A stretch of 64,000 bases of DNA from Amycolatopsis mediterranei (GTDB lineage Bacteria > Actinomycetota > Actinomycetes > Mycobacteriales > Pseudonocardiaceae), in NCBI RefSeq assembly GCF_026017845.1, contig NZ_CP100416.1, forward strand, positions 1,175,833-1,239,832. The letters run 5' to 3'. The position numbers were made by a program, and so were the translations under genes. Below, piece by piece: positions 1-8,970 of this stretch; position 1 is the first letter of the stretch, and every line of letters starts with the position of its first letter. Under the pieces are notes generated by a model. It saw only the letters and a list, made by a program, of their open reading frames with translations, searched no databases and was not told the DNA's origin.

Positions 1-75
1 TCCATACCGAACACTCTGCCGCACGGGTACGACACTTTCCGCAGCCGTCCGCCGCACCGAGGGCGGGCTTCACCG

Positions 76-3000
76 TTGTCAAGCGTGCCGGTGCACCACC
101 CGGGGGACCGGGCGTGGTTCCATCGCGGGGTGAACGGGAGGCGAACGGCGCAAGCGGACGCGCGGCTGGTGCGCACGCCGGTCACCGCCACACCCTCGTT
201 CACCTGGGACGCAGGCGCCCGGCGCGTACTTTCCGCACCCGGCGGGTTCCTCCGCGTGCTCGGCGGCCCGGGCACCGGCAAGACGGCGCTGCTGGCCTCG
301 GCCGCCACCCGCCGCATCGCCGAGGGCGCCGACCCGGAGAGCGTGCTCGTGCTCACCACGTCGCGCAAGTCCGCCGACGCGCTGCGCGCCGACATCACGC
401 GCCGGCTCACCGCCGACCCCGAGCAGGCTCGGCCGCTGCCCCGGACCGTCCGCGAGCCGCTCGTGCGCACCGTGCACTCCTACGCGTATTCGCTGCTGCG
501 GCTGGAGGCGATGGCCGAAGAGCTGCCGCCGCCGCGCCTGCTCGCCGGGGCCGAGCAGGACGTCGTCGTCCGCGAGCTGCTGGCCGGCGACCTCGACGAA
601 GAGGCCGAGTACTGGCCCGAGCAGCTGCGGCCGGCGCTGCTGGTCCCCGGCTTCGCCGAAGAGCTGCGCGACCTGCTGATGCGTGCGGCCGAGCGCGGGC
701 TCGGCCCCGGGGACCTCGCCGAGCTGGGGCGCCGCCGCGGGCGCGAGGAGTGGATCGCCGCCGGGCAGTTCTGGGCGCAGTACGAAGAGGTCACGCAGCT
801 GCAGGGCGCGGGCGGCAACGCCCTCGGCGTGGCGAGCGCGCCCGCGCTGGACGCCGCCGAGCTGGTCACCTCCGCGCTGCTCGCCCTGGAGGACGACGAC
901 GAGCTGCGCGAACGCGAGCGCACCCGCGTCCGGCACCTGTTCGTCGACGACGCCCACCACCTCGACCCGCTGCAGACCAGCCTGGTCCGGATGATCGGGC
1001 ACACCGCGGCCGAGTTCGTCGTGGCCGGCGACCCCGACCAGAACGTGTTCTCCTTCCGCGGCGCCGACGCGCGCCTGTTCGCCGACGCCGACCCGGACGG
1101 CAGCCGGACCGTCACGCTCACCACGGCCCACCGGCTGGCCCCGGCCGTGCGGCTCGCGGTGGCCAAGATCGGCGCGACGCTGCCGGGTGCGTCGCCGCAC
1201 CGCAAGATCGTCCCGCCCGCGGGTGCTTCCGGCGGGACCGTCCGCGTCCGCGTGATGCCGACCCCGGCCGCCGAGGCGAGCTGGATCGCCGACCAGCTCC
1301 GCCGCGCGCACCTCGTCGACGGGGTGCCGTGGTCGGAGATCGCGGTGCTCGTCCGGTCGCCCGCGCGGACTTTCCTGGTGCTGCAACGCGCGTTGCGCGC
1401 CGCCGGCGTCCCGATCGGGTCGGCGACCGAGGAACTGCCGCTGGCCAAGCAGCCCGCGGTGCGGCCGCTGCTGGCCGTGCTGAAGCTCGCGCCGTCGCCC
1501 GAACTGCTCGACATCGACCTCGCGGAAATGCTGCTTTCGTCCGCTCTCGGCGGCGCGGACCCGCTGGCGCTGCGGCGGTTGCGGCGCGGCCTGCGCCGGC
1601 TCGAACTGGCGGGCGGCGGACAGCGCTCGAGTGACGAACTGCTCGTGGAAGCGTTGCGCGGCGGCGACATCCTCGCCGGGCTGGCCGACGCCGAGGCCGA
1701 GCCGGTGCGGCGGGTCGGCGGGCTGCTGCGCGTCACGCACCAGGCCGTGGCGCGCGGCGAGGGTGTCGAGCAGGTGCTGTGGCAGCTGTGGCGGGAAAGC
1801 GGGCTCCAGGACAAGCTGCTGAAGCAGGCCGAGCGCGGCGGGTCGCTGGGGGCGCAGGCCGACCGCGACCTCGACGCCGTCGTCGCGCTGTTCGACGCCG
1901 CGGGCCGGTACGTCGACCGGCTGCCCCGCTCGAGCGTCGCCTCCTTCGCCGATTACCTTGGTGCGCAACGGATCGCGGGCGATACGCTGGCGCCGGCGGC
2001 CGTCCCGTCCGACGGTGTCTCGCTGCTCACCGCGCACGCCGCCGCCGGTCGCGAGTGGACGGTCGTCGCCGTGGCCGGCGTCCAGGAGGGCGCGTGGCCG
2101 GACTTGCGGCTGCGCGGGTCCGTGCTGGGTGTGGAGCGGCTGAAGGACCTGATGGCCGGGGTCGACGACGACGCCGTCTCCCAGACCGCGCCGATCCTGG
2201 CCGAGGAGCGGCGCCTGTTCTACCTCGCGATGAGCCGGGCGAAGCAGACGCTGCTGGTCACGGCGGTGTCGGGCGAGGACGAGCAGCCGTCCCGGTTCCT
2301 CGACGACCTGGAGGAGAACGGCGCCGACGACGGCGGGCTCGACTCGCGGATGAAGCCGCCGGGCCGGTCACTGGTGCTCGCCGAGCTGGTGGGCGAGCTG
2401 CGCGAGGTCGTCTGCGACGACAAGGCCGACCCCGCACGCCGTCGCCGGGCGGCGAAGCAGCTGGCGCGGCTGGCCGAGGCCCGCGTGCCCGGCGCACACC
2501 CGTCGACGTGGTACGGCCTGCTGCCGGCGTCCAGCGACGAGCCGGTGCACCCGCCGGGCGACCTCATCCGAATCTCACCGTCCACAGTGGAAATCCTGAC
2601 GAAGTGCCCGCTGCGCTGGATGATCGAGCGCCACGGCGGCAGCGACCCGGCCCAGCTGGCGGCGGTGACGGGGACGCTGGTGCACGGGCTCGCCCAGGCG
2701 GTCGCTTCGGGGAGCACCGACGCGGAGCTGCAGGCCGCGCTGGACGAGGCCTGGGTGCGCGTCGACGCGGGCGCGCCGTGGTTTTCCCGGCGTGAACGGC
2801 GTCGCGTCGAACAGATGCTGCGCAACTTCACGACCTGGCTGGAGCAGAGCCGGAAGGAGCTCAAGGAAGCCGGGGTCGAGCAGGACATCGAGGTCGAGCT
2901 GCCGGCGGGGAGCGAGGACGAGGTCCGGGTGCTGCTGCGCGGGCGGGTCGACCGGGTGGAGCTGGATGCCGAGGGGCGGCCGGTGATCGTCGACATCAAG

Positions 3001-3342
3001 ACGGGCAAGGTCCCGGTGTCCGGCGCGGAGGCCGAGGCGCACCCGCAGCTGGCGGCGTACCAGCTGGCGGTGCTGCTGGGGGCGATCGAGGGCCGCACCG
3101 AGGCGGGCGGCGCGCGGCTGGTGTATGTGGCGAAGGCCAACAACAAGACGGGGGCGACGGAGCGGTCGCAGCCGCCGCTCGACGAGGTGGGCGGCAAGCA
3201 GTGGCTGGAGCTGGTCCAGAAGGCGGCGGCCTCGGCGGCGGGGCCGGACTACCAGGCCCAGGAGAACCCGGACTGCGACCGGTGCCCGGCGCGCGGGTGC
3301 TGCCCGCTGCGCCCCGAGGGGCGGCAGGTGCCAGGGCCATGA
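76..3342 (+). CDS. adnA: AdnA-like ATP-dependent helicase-nuclease subunit
   Basis: This is a UvrD/PcrA-type SF1 helicase fused to a RecB-like nuclease, the first subunit of the actinobacterial AdnAB machine that resects DNA double-strand breaks. Walker A GPGTGKT is at residues 64-70, the VDDAHH motif II near 290, GDPDQNVFSFRGAD near 317 and motif VI (YLAMSRAKQ) near 713. The nuclease core VDIKTGK is near 970, and a Cys cluster at the C-terminus (DCDRCPARGCC, near 1065) plus the earlier TKCPLRW looks like an AddB-type Fe-S staple (inferred). The length of 1088 aa is normal for the family. The start is TTG; a downstream in-frame GTG at 130 is possible. The helicase partner follows after a repeat array rather than the tight junction usual for this pair. 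Confidence 0.88.
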   Translation: MSSVPVHHPGDRAWFHRGVNGRRTAQADARLVRTPVTATPSFTWDAGARRVLSAPGGFLRVLGGPGTGKTALLASAATRRIAEGADPESVLVLTTSRKSADALRADITRRLTADPEQARPLPRTVREPLVRTVHSYAYSLLRLEAMAEELPPPRLLAGAEQDVVVRELLAGDLDEEAEYWPEQLRPALLVPGFAEELRDLLMRAAERGLGPGDLAELGRRRGREEWIAAGQFWAQYEEVTQLQGAGGNALGVASAPALDAAELVTSALLALEDDDELRERERTRVRHLFVDDAHHLDPLQTSLVRMIGHTAAEFVVAGDPDQNVFSFRGADARLFADADPDGSRTVTLTTAHRLAPAVRLAVAKIGATLPGASPHRKIVPPAGASGGTVRVRVMPTPAAEASWIADQLRRAHLVDGVPWSEIAVLVRSPARTFLVLQRALRAAGVPIGSATEELPLAKQPAVRPLLAVLKLAPSPELLDIDLAEMLLSSALGGADPLALRRLRRGLRRLELAGGGQRSSDELLVEALRGGDILAGLADAEAEPVRRVGGLLRVTHQAVARGEGVEQVLWQLWRESGLQDKLLKQAERGGSLGAQADRDLDAVVALFDAAGRYVDRLPRSSVASFADYLGAQRIAGDTLAPAAVPSDGVSLLTAHAAAGREWTVVAVAGVQEGAWPDLRLRGSVLGVERLKDLMAGVDDDAVSQTAPILAEERRLFYLAMSRAKQTLLVTAVSGEDEQPSRFLDDLEENGADDGGLDSRMKPPGRSLVLAELVGELREVVCDDKADPARRRRAAKQLARLAEARVPGAHPSTWYGLLPASSDEPVHPPGDLIRISPSTVEILTKCPLRWMIERHGGSDPAQLAAVTGTLVHGLAQAVASGSTDAELQAALDEAWVRVDAGAPWFSRRERRRVEQMLRNFTTWLEQSRKELKEAGVEQDIEVELPAGSEDEVRVLLRGRVDRVELDAEGRPVIVDIKTGKVPVSGAEAEAHPQLAAYQLAVLLGAIEGRTEAGGARLVYVAKANNKTGATERSQPPLDEVGGKQWLELVQKAAASAAGPDYQAQENPDCDRCPARGCCPLRPEGRQVPGP

Positions 3343-3370
3343 CCGGTCCGCGCCACCGCTCCGATGCCGG

Positions 3371-3492
3371 TGCAGTGAATGACTCATTCCTGGCGTCGGA
3401 TGCAGTGAATGACTCATTCCTGACGTTCGGTCCCGACGCAGTGAATGACTCATTCCTGACCTCCGACGATATGAATGAGTCATTCACTGCAG
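3371..3492. repeat. Palindromic repeat array, GAATGACTCATTC family
   Basis: Four copies of the odd palindrome GAATGA-C-TCATTC occur in 122 bases. Three lie in one orientation with the flank TGCAGT (units from 3371, 3401 and 3438). The fourth, 3471-3492, is inverted with centre G and flank ACTGCA. Units 1 and 4 share a 19-base exact inverted repeat, so the transcript could fold in several ways. The array occupies most of the 175-base gap between the two helicase-nuclease genes, which are otherwise co-directional and presumably co-transcribed. It carries no credible coding signal. Confidence 0.85.
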
Positions 3493-3517
3493 TGGTGAGC
3501 CGCGGCGGAGGGCGCCC

Positions 3518-6500
3518 GTGAGCCCGCTCCTCATCGCCAACCCCGTCGAGCCCGCCGAACTCGCCGATGCCCTCGGCCTGCACCGGCCGACGCCCGAACA
3601 GGCCACCGTCATCGCCGCGCCGGTCGAACCCTCGCTCGTCGTCGCCGGGGCCGGGGCCGGGAAGACCGAAACCATGGCCGCGCGGGTCGTCTGGCTCGTC
3701 GCCAACGGCATCGTCAGCCCCGACCGCGTCCTCGGCCTCACCTTCACCCGCAAAGCCGCGCGCCAGCTCGGCGAACGCGTCCGCGCCCGGCTCCGCCGCC
3801 TCGCCGGGTCCGGCCTGCTCGACCGGCTCGACCCGACCGGCGGCCTGCGGTCCACTGTGGTCGCCGGCGAACCCACCGTCCTCACCTACCACGCCTACGC
3901 CGGGCGCCTGCTGTCCGAACACGGCCTCCGCCTGCCGGTCCAGCCCGGCGTCCGGCTCCTCTCCGAAACCTCGTCGTGGCAGATCGCGCACCGCGTGGTG
4001 TCCACCTGGGACAACGAACTCGACACCGACCGCGTCCCGCCGACCGTCACCGCCGACCTCCTCGCCCTGGCCGGTGAGCTGGGCGAGCACCTCGTCTCCA
4101 CCGAGCAGCTCGCCGAATACACGACGTGGCTCTGCCGCGTCATCGAGAACGCGCCGCGCGCCAAGGGGCAGCGGGCCGCGCTGCCGCAGAAGCTCACCGA
4201 AATCATGGCCGCGCAGCACTTCCGGCTCGCGCTGCTGCCGCTCGTCGACGACTACCACCGCCGCAAGCGCAACGAAGGCGCGCTGGACTTCGCCGACCAG
4301 ATGTCGCTCGCCGCCCAGTTGGCCGGCGGGTACCCGTCGGTCGTGCGGGGGGAACGCGAGCGCTACGGCGCCGTGCTGCTCGACGAGTACCAGGACACCG
4401 GGCACGCCCAGCGCGTGCTGCTGCGGGCGCTGTTCGGCGGCGTCGAGAACCCGCCGATGCCGGTCACCGCGGTCGGCGACCCCGCGCAGGCGATCTACGG
4501 CTGGCGCGGCGCCAGCGCGGCCAACCTGCCCCGGTTCACCACGGACTTCCCGCGCTTCGACGGCGAACGGCTCGTCCCCGCGCACGAATTCGGGCTGCTG
4601 ACCAGTTTCCGCAACCCGCCGGAGATCCTCGACCTCGCGAACGCGATCGCCGAACCGCTGCGCGCCCGCGGCCTCGGCGTCGAACGGCTGCGGGCGCGCG
4701 AGGGCGCCGGACCGGCGGACATCGCGTGCGCGCTGCTGCCGGACATCCGCGCCGAGCGCGCGTGGGTCGCCGACGCGCTCGCCCGGCGCTGGTACGCCCA
4801 CCAGGAACAGACCGGCAAGCCGCCGACCGCCGCGGTGCTGGTGCGCCGCCGCGCCGACATGGCCCCGATCGCCGCCGAACTGCGGGCGCGCGGGCTGCCG
4901 GTGGAAGTCGTCGGGCTCGGCGGCCTGCTCGACGAGCCCGAGGTCGCGGACCTCGTTTCGACGCTGAAGGTGCTGGCCGACCCGCTGTCCGGGAGCGCGG
5001 CGGCCCGGCTGCTGACCGGCGCGCGCTGGCGGCTCTCGGCCGCCGACGTCGCCGCGCTGTGGCGGCGGGCCGGCGAGCTGTCCAGCCCGGAGAAGCCGGA
5101 CACGCCGGAGCTGGTCGTCGAGCGCGTCGAGCAGGCCGGGCTGATCGACGCCATCGACGAGCCGGGCGACCCGGCGCGGTACTCCGACGAGGGGTACAAA
5201 CGCATCCGGCGGATCGGCTGGGAGCTGGCCGCGCTGCGGCGGCGGCTCGACCAGTCGCTGCCGGAGCTCGTCGCCGACGTCGAACGCACGATGCTCCTGG
5301 ACGTCGAATCGCTGGCCCGGCCGGGCTCCGCGGGGCGGGCGCACCTGGACGCGTTCGCCGAAGTCGTCACCGACTACGCCGAGACGGCGCCGACGGCCAC
5401 CCTGTTGTCCTTTGTGGACTACCTGAACACCGCCGCGCACGCCGAGGACGGGCTCACGCCGGGTGAGGTCGAGGTCGTCCCGGACCGGGTGCAGGTGCTG
5501 ACCGTGCACTCGGCGAAGGGGCTCGAGTGGGAAGTCGTCGCCGTGCCGCACCTGGTGCACGACGTGTTCCCCGGGCGGCGGCGGTCGTCGTCGTGGCTGC
5601 GGACCGCGACGTCGCTGCCGGCGAAGCTGCGGGGTGACGCCGAGGACCTGCCCGAGCTGCGGATCGCCGAAGGCTACGACCGCAAGGAAGTCCAAGAAGG
5701 ACTGGAGCTGCACGAAGCCGGGTTCGTCGAGCGGGAGCAGGCGGAGGAACGGCGGCTCTGCTACGTCGCGCTGACCCGGTCCGAGCACGCGCTGATCGTC
5801 TCCGGGCACTGGTGGAACGAAAGCAGCAGCCGGGTCAAGGGGCCGTCGGAATTCCTCACCGAGATCGCCGACGTCGTGCGCGAGACCGGCGCCGGGCAGC
5901 TTGCGGAGTGGGCGCCGGAACCCACCGAGGACGACGAAAACCCGCTGGTGTCGGACTCGCGGGCGGCGCGCTGGCCGGTCGATCCCCTGTCCGACCGCCG
6001 CACCGGCGTGCAGACCGGCGTGGAACTCGTGTCCGAAGCGCTCGCGTCGTCGCCGGACGAGGAAGCGTCCGAAGAGGACGACGACCCGGACGGCTGGCTG
6101 ACCGACACCGACGTCCTGCTGGAGGAGTGGGCGCGCAAGGACGACCACGTCAAGCTGGTCCCGTTGCCGTCGCGGCTTTCGGTGAGCCAGCTGGTCGCGC
6201 TGGCCGACGACGCCGCCCGGCTCGCCGCCGACCTGCGCCGGCCGCTCCCGGTGGAACCCAACAGCTTCGCCCGCCGCGGCACGGAGTTCCACGGCTGGCT
6301 CGAACGCCGGTTCGCGGGCGACCAGCTCATCGAGATCGACGACCTCCCGGGCGCGGCCGACTTCGGCGAGGCCCCCGACGCGGACTTCGAGGAACTGCAG
6401 ACGGAGTTCGAGAAGAGCGAGTGGGCGTCGCGGGTCCCGGTGGCGGTGGAGGTGACGTTTTCGGCCGACGTCGAAGGCCTCACCCTGCGCGGCCGCATGG

Positions 6501-6760
6501 ACGCGGTCTTCGCCGACCCCGAAGGCGGCTGGACGGTGGTCGACTGGAAGACCGGCGCGGTCCCGCCGGAGTCCCGGATCCCGGCCCTGTCGGTCCAGCT
6601 GGCGGCCTACCGGATGGCCTGGGCGGCGCTGAAGAACGTCCCGGTGGAGCAGGTCCGCGCGGCCTTCCACTACGTCCGCGCGAACCGCACGATCCGCCCG
6701 GCGGATCTCTTGGACCCGGAAGCCCTGCGCAGCCTCCTCCGCGACATCCCCGAGGCGTGA
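3518..6760 (+). CDS. adnB: AdnB-like ATP-dependent helicase-nuclease subunit
   Basis: Second subunit of the AdnAB break-resection motor-nuclease. It carries Walker A AGAGAGKTE at residues 43-51, motif II LLDEYQDTGH near 287, GDPAQAIYGWRGAS near 319 and motif VI YVALTRSEHA near 748. A C-terminal RecB-type nuclease shows GRMDAVF followed by VVDWKTG near 1006 and QLAAYR. Unlike the first subunit it lacks the terminal Fe-S cysteines. Its 1080 aa is the expected size. The GTG start follows a purine-rich GGCGGAGGG stretch. The TGA stop (6758-6760) lies inside the first unit of a downstream inverted-repeat array, so the repeat defines the C-terminus. Confidence 0.92.
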   Translation: MSPLLIANPVEPAELADALGLHRPTPEQATVIAAPVEPSLVVAGAGAGKTETMAARVVWLVANGIVSPDRVLGLTFTRKAARQLGERVRARLRRLAGSGLLDRLDPTGGLRSTVVAGEPTVLTYHAYAGRLLSEHGLRLPVQPGVRLLSETSSWQIAHRVVSTWDNELDTDRVPPTVTADLLALAGELGEHLVSTEQLAEYTTWLCRVIENAPRAKGQRAALPQKLTEIMAAQHFRLALLPLVDDYHRRKRNEGALDFADQMSLAAQLAGGYPSVVRGERERYGAVLLDEYQDTGHAQRVLLRALFGGVENPPMPVTAVGDPAQAIYGWRGASAANLPRFTTDFPRFDGERLVPAHEFGLLTSFRNPPEILDLANAIAEPLRARGLGVERLRAREGAGPADIACALLPDIRAERAWVADALARRWYAHQEQTGKPPTAAVLVRRRADMAPIAAELRARGLPVEVVGLGGLLDEPEVADLVSTLKVLADPLSGSAAARLLTGARWRLSAADVAALWRRAGELSSPEKPDTPELVVERVEQAGLIDAIDEPGDPARYSDEGYKRIRRIGWELAALRRRLDQSLPELVADVERTMLLDVESLARPGSAGRAHLDAFAEVVTDYAETAPTATLLSFVDYLNTAAHAEDGLTPGEVEVVPDRVQVLTVHSAKGLEWEVVAVPHLVHDVFPGRRRSSSWLRTATSLPAKLRGDAEDLPELRIAEGYDRKEVQEGLELHEAGFVEREQAEERRLCYVALTRSEHALIVSGHWWNESSSRVKGPSEFLTEIADVVRETGAGQLAEWAPEPTEDDENPLVSDSRAARWPVDPLSDRRTGVQTGVELVSEALASSPDEEASEEDDDPDGWLTDTDVLLEEWARKDDHVKLVPLPSRLSVSQLVALADDAARLAADLRRPLPVEPNSFARRGTEFHGWLERRFAGDQLIEIDDLPGAADFGEAPDADFEELQTEFEKSEWASRVPVAVEVTFSADVEGLTLRGRMDAVFADPEGGWTVVDWKTGAVPPESRIPALSVQLAAYRMAWAALKNVPVEQVRAAFHYVRANRTIRPADLLDPEALRSLLRDIPEA

Positions 6761-6929
6761 TCCGCGGGTCGACACGCGTGATTGAGAGGTCGACACGCGT
6801 GATTCGGGGGACGACACGCTGGGTTGGGTCTGAGGCGTCGTGTCGACCCGTCAATCACGCGAGTCGACCCTTCGATCACGCGAGTCGACCCTTCGATCAC
6901 GCGAGTCGACCGGCTGATCACGCGGGTCA
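6757..6929. repeat. Inverted repeat array A, GGTCGACACGCGTGATT family
   Basis: On the left, units GGTCGACACGCGTGATT recur with a period of about 21 bases (6767-6818). After a roughly 20-base centre they recur inverted, as AATCACGCGAGTCGACC variants, four times up to 6924. The two halves can pair into a very long stem. The array lies between convergent genes, and its first unit supplies the TGA stop of adnB. It is most simply read as a bidirectional transcription terminator or REP/BIME-like element; it is not a CRISPR, because the gaps are only about 4 bases and the units are inverted. Confidence 0.88.
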
Positions 6930-7295
6930 GGCGTTGTCGCGGACCTTCAGGGCCCAGGCGATCAGGGGCCACTGCAACGGGAGGCGGGCCCAGGCCATTG
7001 CGCGGCGGGGGGCCGGGGCCTGGCGGGCGTCGACCGCCATTTTCACGTTGCCCGGGAAGACGCCCAGGAACAACAATGCCGCCGCCAGGCCGCCGAGGCG
7101 GCGGGTGCGGGGCGCCGCCACTGCGGCCGCGATGGTCAGCTCCGCCACGCCCGATCCGTACGTCCACGCCCGGCGCGAACCCGGCAGCGAAGCCGGGATC
7201 AGGCGGTCGAACGGCTTGGGGACGGCGAAGTGCAGGACGCCCATCGTGCCCAGCACGCCGGCGAGGAAGTGGGCGGGCCGTTGCGAGGTTGCCAT
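6927..7295 (-). CDS. DoxX-like small membrane protein
   Basis: A 122-residue protein with about four hydrophobic segments. Its N-terminal FLAGVLGTMGVLHFAVPKPF and central VFPGNVKMAVDAR resemble the DoxX-like family of small integral membrane proteins. Members of that family are often linked to redox or quinone metabolism, but their reaction is usually unknown. It begins with ATG and is transcribed away from the divergent potassium channel gene, 79 bases upstream. It ends at the edge of repeat array A, which probably terminates it. Family assignment is from composition and recurring motifs only. Confidence 0.7.
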   Translation of the reverse strand: MATSQRPAHFLAGVLGTMGVLHFAVPKPFDRLIPASLPGSRRAWTYGSGVAELTIAAAVAAPRTRRLGGLAAALLFLGVFPGNVKMAVDARQAPAPRRAMAWARLPLQWPLIAWALKVRDNA

Positions 7296-7374
7296 GAAGT
7301 CATCGTTTCACGCGGCGGCGCGGTGTCCGGTTCGGCTATCCTCCGGGCGTGAGTGACGCTCGACACGAGCCAGC

Positions 7375-8454
7375 ATGAAGGCCCTCAAACGGTTGCCGCT
7401 GGGCAGTCTCACCGATCGGCCCGACCACGAGCTCGTCGGTATCCTGCGGATGCCGGAACTGACGGTCAGCCCGCTCCGCGCGATCGTCAAGCGGATCATC
7501 GGCGCGCTGCTCGCGCTGCTGGCCACGGTGGTCATCGTCTACGTCGATCGCGACGGTTACCGCGACGCCAACGGCGACGGACTGTCCTTGCTGGACAGCC
7601 TGTACTACGCCACGGTCTCGCTGTCGACGACCGGCTACGGCGACATCGCGCCGGCCACGTCGTCCGCCCGGCTGGTGAACGTCCTGGTGATCACGCCGCT
7701 GCGGGTGCTCTTCCTCATCGTCCTGGTCGGGACCACCCTCGAGGTGCTCACCGAGCGCTCCCGCCAGGCGTTCAAGATCCAGAAGTGGAGGACGAAGGTG
7801 CGCGACCACACGGTCGTCGTCGGGTTCGGCACCAAGGGCCGGTCCGCCGTCAACGCGCTGCTCGGCGACGAGAACGTCGAACCGGGGCAGATCGTCGTCG
7901 TCGACACGGACCAGCAGGCCCTCGACGCGGCGAGCGCGCTCGGCCTCGTCGCCGTGCACGGTTCGGCCACCCGCTCCGACGTCCTGCGCGTCGCCGCCGT
8001 GCAGCACGCGCGCGCGGTCGTGGTCGCCCCGAACCGCGACGACACGGCGGTGCTCGTCACGCTCACCGCCCGCGAGCTGGCGCCCCAGGCGCACATCGTC
8101 GCGTCGGTGCGGGAGGCGGAGAACGTCCACCTGCTCAAGCAGTCCGGCGCCAACCAGGTCGTCGTCTCCAGCGAGACGGCCGGGCGGCTGCTCGGCATGG
8201 CGACGTCGACACCGCTGGTCGTGGACATCATGGAAGACCTGCTGACCCCCGAATCCGGCCTGGCGATCGCCGAGCGGGCGGTCGAGCCCTCGGAAGAGGG
8301 CGGGTCGCCGCGGCACCTCCCCGACCTCGTCCTCGGCCTGGTCCGCGACGGCGTCCTCTACCGCGTCGACGCCCCGCAGGCCGACGCCATCGAGCCGGGC
8401 GACAAGCTGCTGTACGTCAAGAAGGTGACGCAGGCGGAGAAGATCGAGCGCTGA
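7375..8454 (+). CDS. Two-TM potassium channel with RCK (TrkA-N/TrkA-C) domain
   Basis: A 359-residue ion channel subunit. TM1 spans about residues 38-57, the pore carries the selectivity filter TTGYGD (85-90), and TM2 spans about 101-125. A cytoplasmic RCK domain begins with the nucleotide-binding VVVGFGTKGRS (147-157), and a TrkA-C-like segment lies near 285-355. Between TM1 and the pore, DANGDG resembles a calcium-loop fragment, which is common in actinobacterial members. The ATG at 7375 is preferred. A potassium channel next to adnAB matches the M. tuberculosis order Rv3202c-Rv3200c, here interrupted by the DoxX gene. Gating by NAD(H), ATP or Ca2+ cannot be told from sequence. Confidence 0.9.
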   Translation: MKALKRLPLGSLTDRPDHELVGILRMPELTVSPLRAIVKRIIGALLALLATVVIVYVDRDGYRDANGDGLSLLDSLYYATVSLSTTGYGDIAPATSSARLVNVLVITPLRVLFLIVLVGTTLEVLTERSRQAFKIQKWRTKVRDHTVVVGFGTKGRSAVNALLGDENVEPGQIVVVDTDQQALDAASALGLVAVHGSATRSDVLRVAAVQHARAVVVAPNRDDTAVLVTLTARELAPQAHIVASVREAENVHLLKQSGANQVVVSSETAGRLLGMATSTPLVVDIMEDLLTPESGLAIAERAVEPSEEGGSPRHLPDLVLGLVRDGVLYRVDAPQADAIEPGDKLLYVKKVTQAEKIER

Positions 8455-8499
8455 CCAGGGCACCTGGGTTTTGCCCGCGGGATCTGGAACCATGACCGG

Positions 8500-8970
8500 G
8501 TGCCCCCGCGACCTCTCGCCCTCAAGTGGCCCACGGTGGCGATCCCCGCCGCGGCGGGCGTGCTCGTCGTGCTGCTCGCCTGGCTGGCCGGGCCCGGGCT
8601 GCTCGGCATCAGCCACGACGTCCTCGGTGCGCCGGTGCAGGCGGAGGTGACCAAGCCGGCGCCGTGCGACCGGGCGGACGCCAAGGAAACCGTCAAGTTC
8701 ACCGTCGCCGGGAAGGCCCGCGAAGGCACGCTCGACGGCTGCGGGCACGGCGCGGGCGAACGCGTCGAGGTCGCCGTGCCGGACGCGGTCCCGGACCAGG
8801 GCCAGGTCGCCGTCACCCTCGCGGACACGTCGATGGGCGCGTCGGACGCCCGGCGCCCGCTCGGGCTCGCGCTGCTGGTGTTCGCGTGCTTCTCCGGCGG
8901 GATGTTCGTCTACCTCTGGCTGAGCATCCCGCTGCGACCCAAAACCGCCAGGCCCAAAACCGCTAGCTGA
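8500..8970 (+). CDS. Hypothetical membrane protein with two TM segments
   Basis: I do not recognise this 156-residue protein. It has an N-terminal hydrophobic segment (about residues 12-35), an extracytoplasmic middle region with two cysteines (PCDRAD and DGCGHG) that could form a disulphide, and a second TM near 123-145. The tail repeats RPKTA. The start is GTG, 45 bases after the channel gene, so the two may be co-transcribed. Its last 8 bases overlap the 3' end of the convergent metallopeptidase gene. Confidence 0.65.
   Translation: MPPRPLALKWPTVAIPAAAGVLVVLLAWLAGPGLLGISHDVLGAPVQAEVTKPAPCDRADAKETVKFTVAGKAREGTLDGCGHGAGERVEVAVPDAVPDQGQVAVTLADTSMGASDARRPLGLALLVFACFSGGMFVYLWLSIPLRPKTARPKTAS

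Noticed and set aside
2996..6817. A 1273-residue open frame on the minus strand
   Set aside because: It is antisense to adnB and ends within adnA and repeat array A; composition follows the opposite-strand shadow of GC-rich genes and contains no recognisable domain.
6757..6929. CRISPR array reading of the repeat arrays
   Set aside because: Units are themselves near-palindromic, separated by about 4 bases, and arranged in inverted halves; there are no spacers of 30 or so bases and no cas genes.
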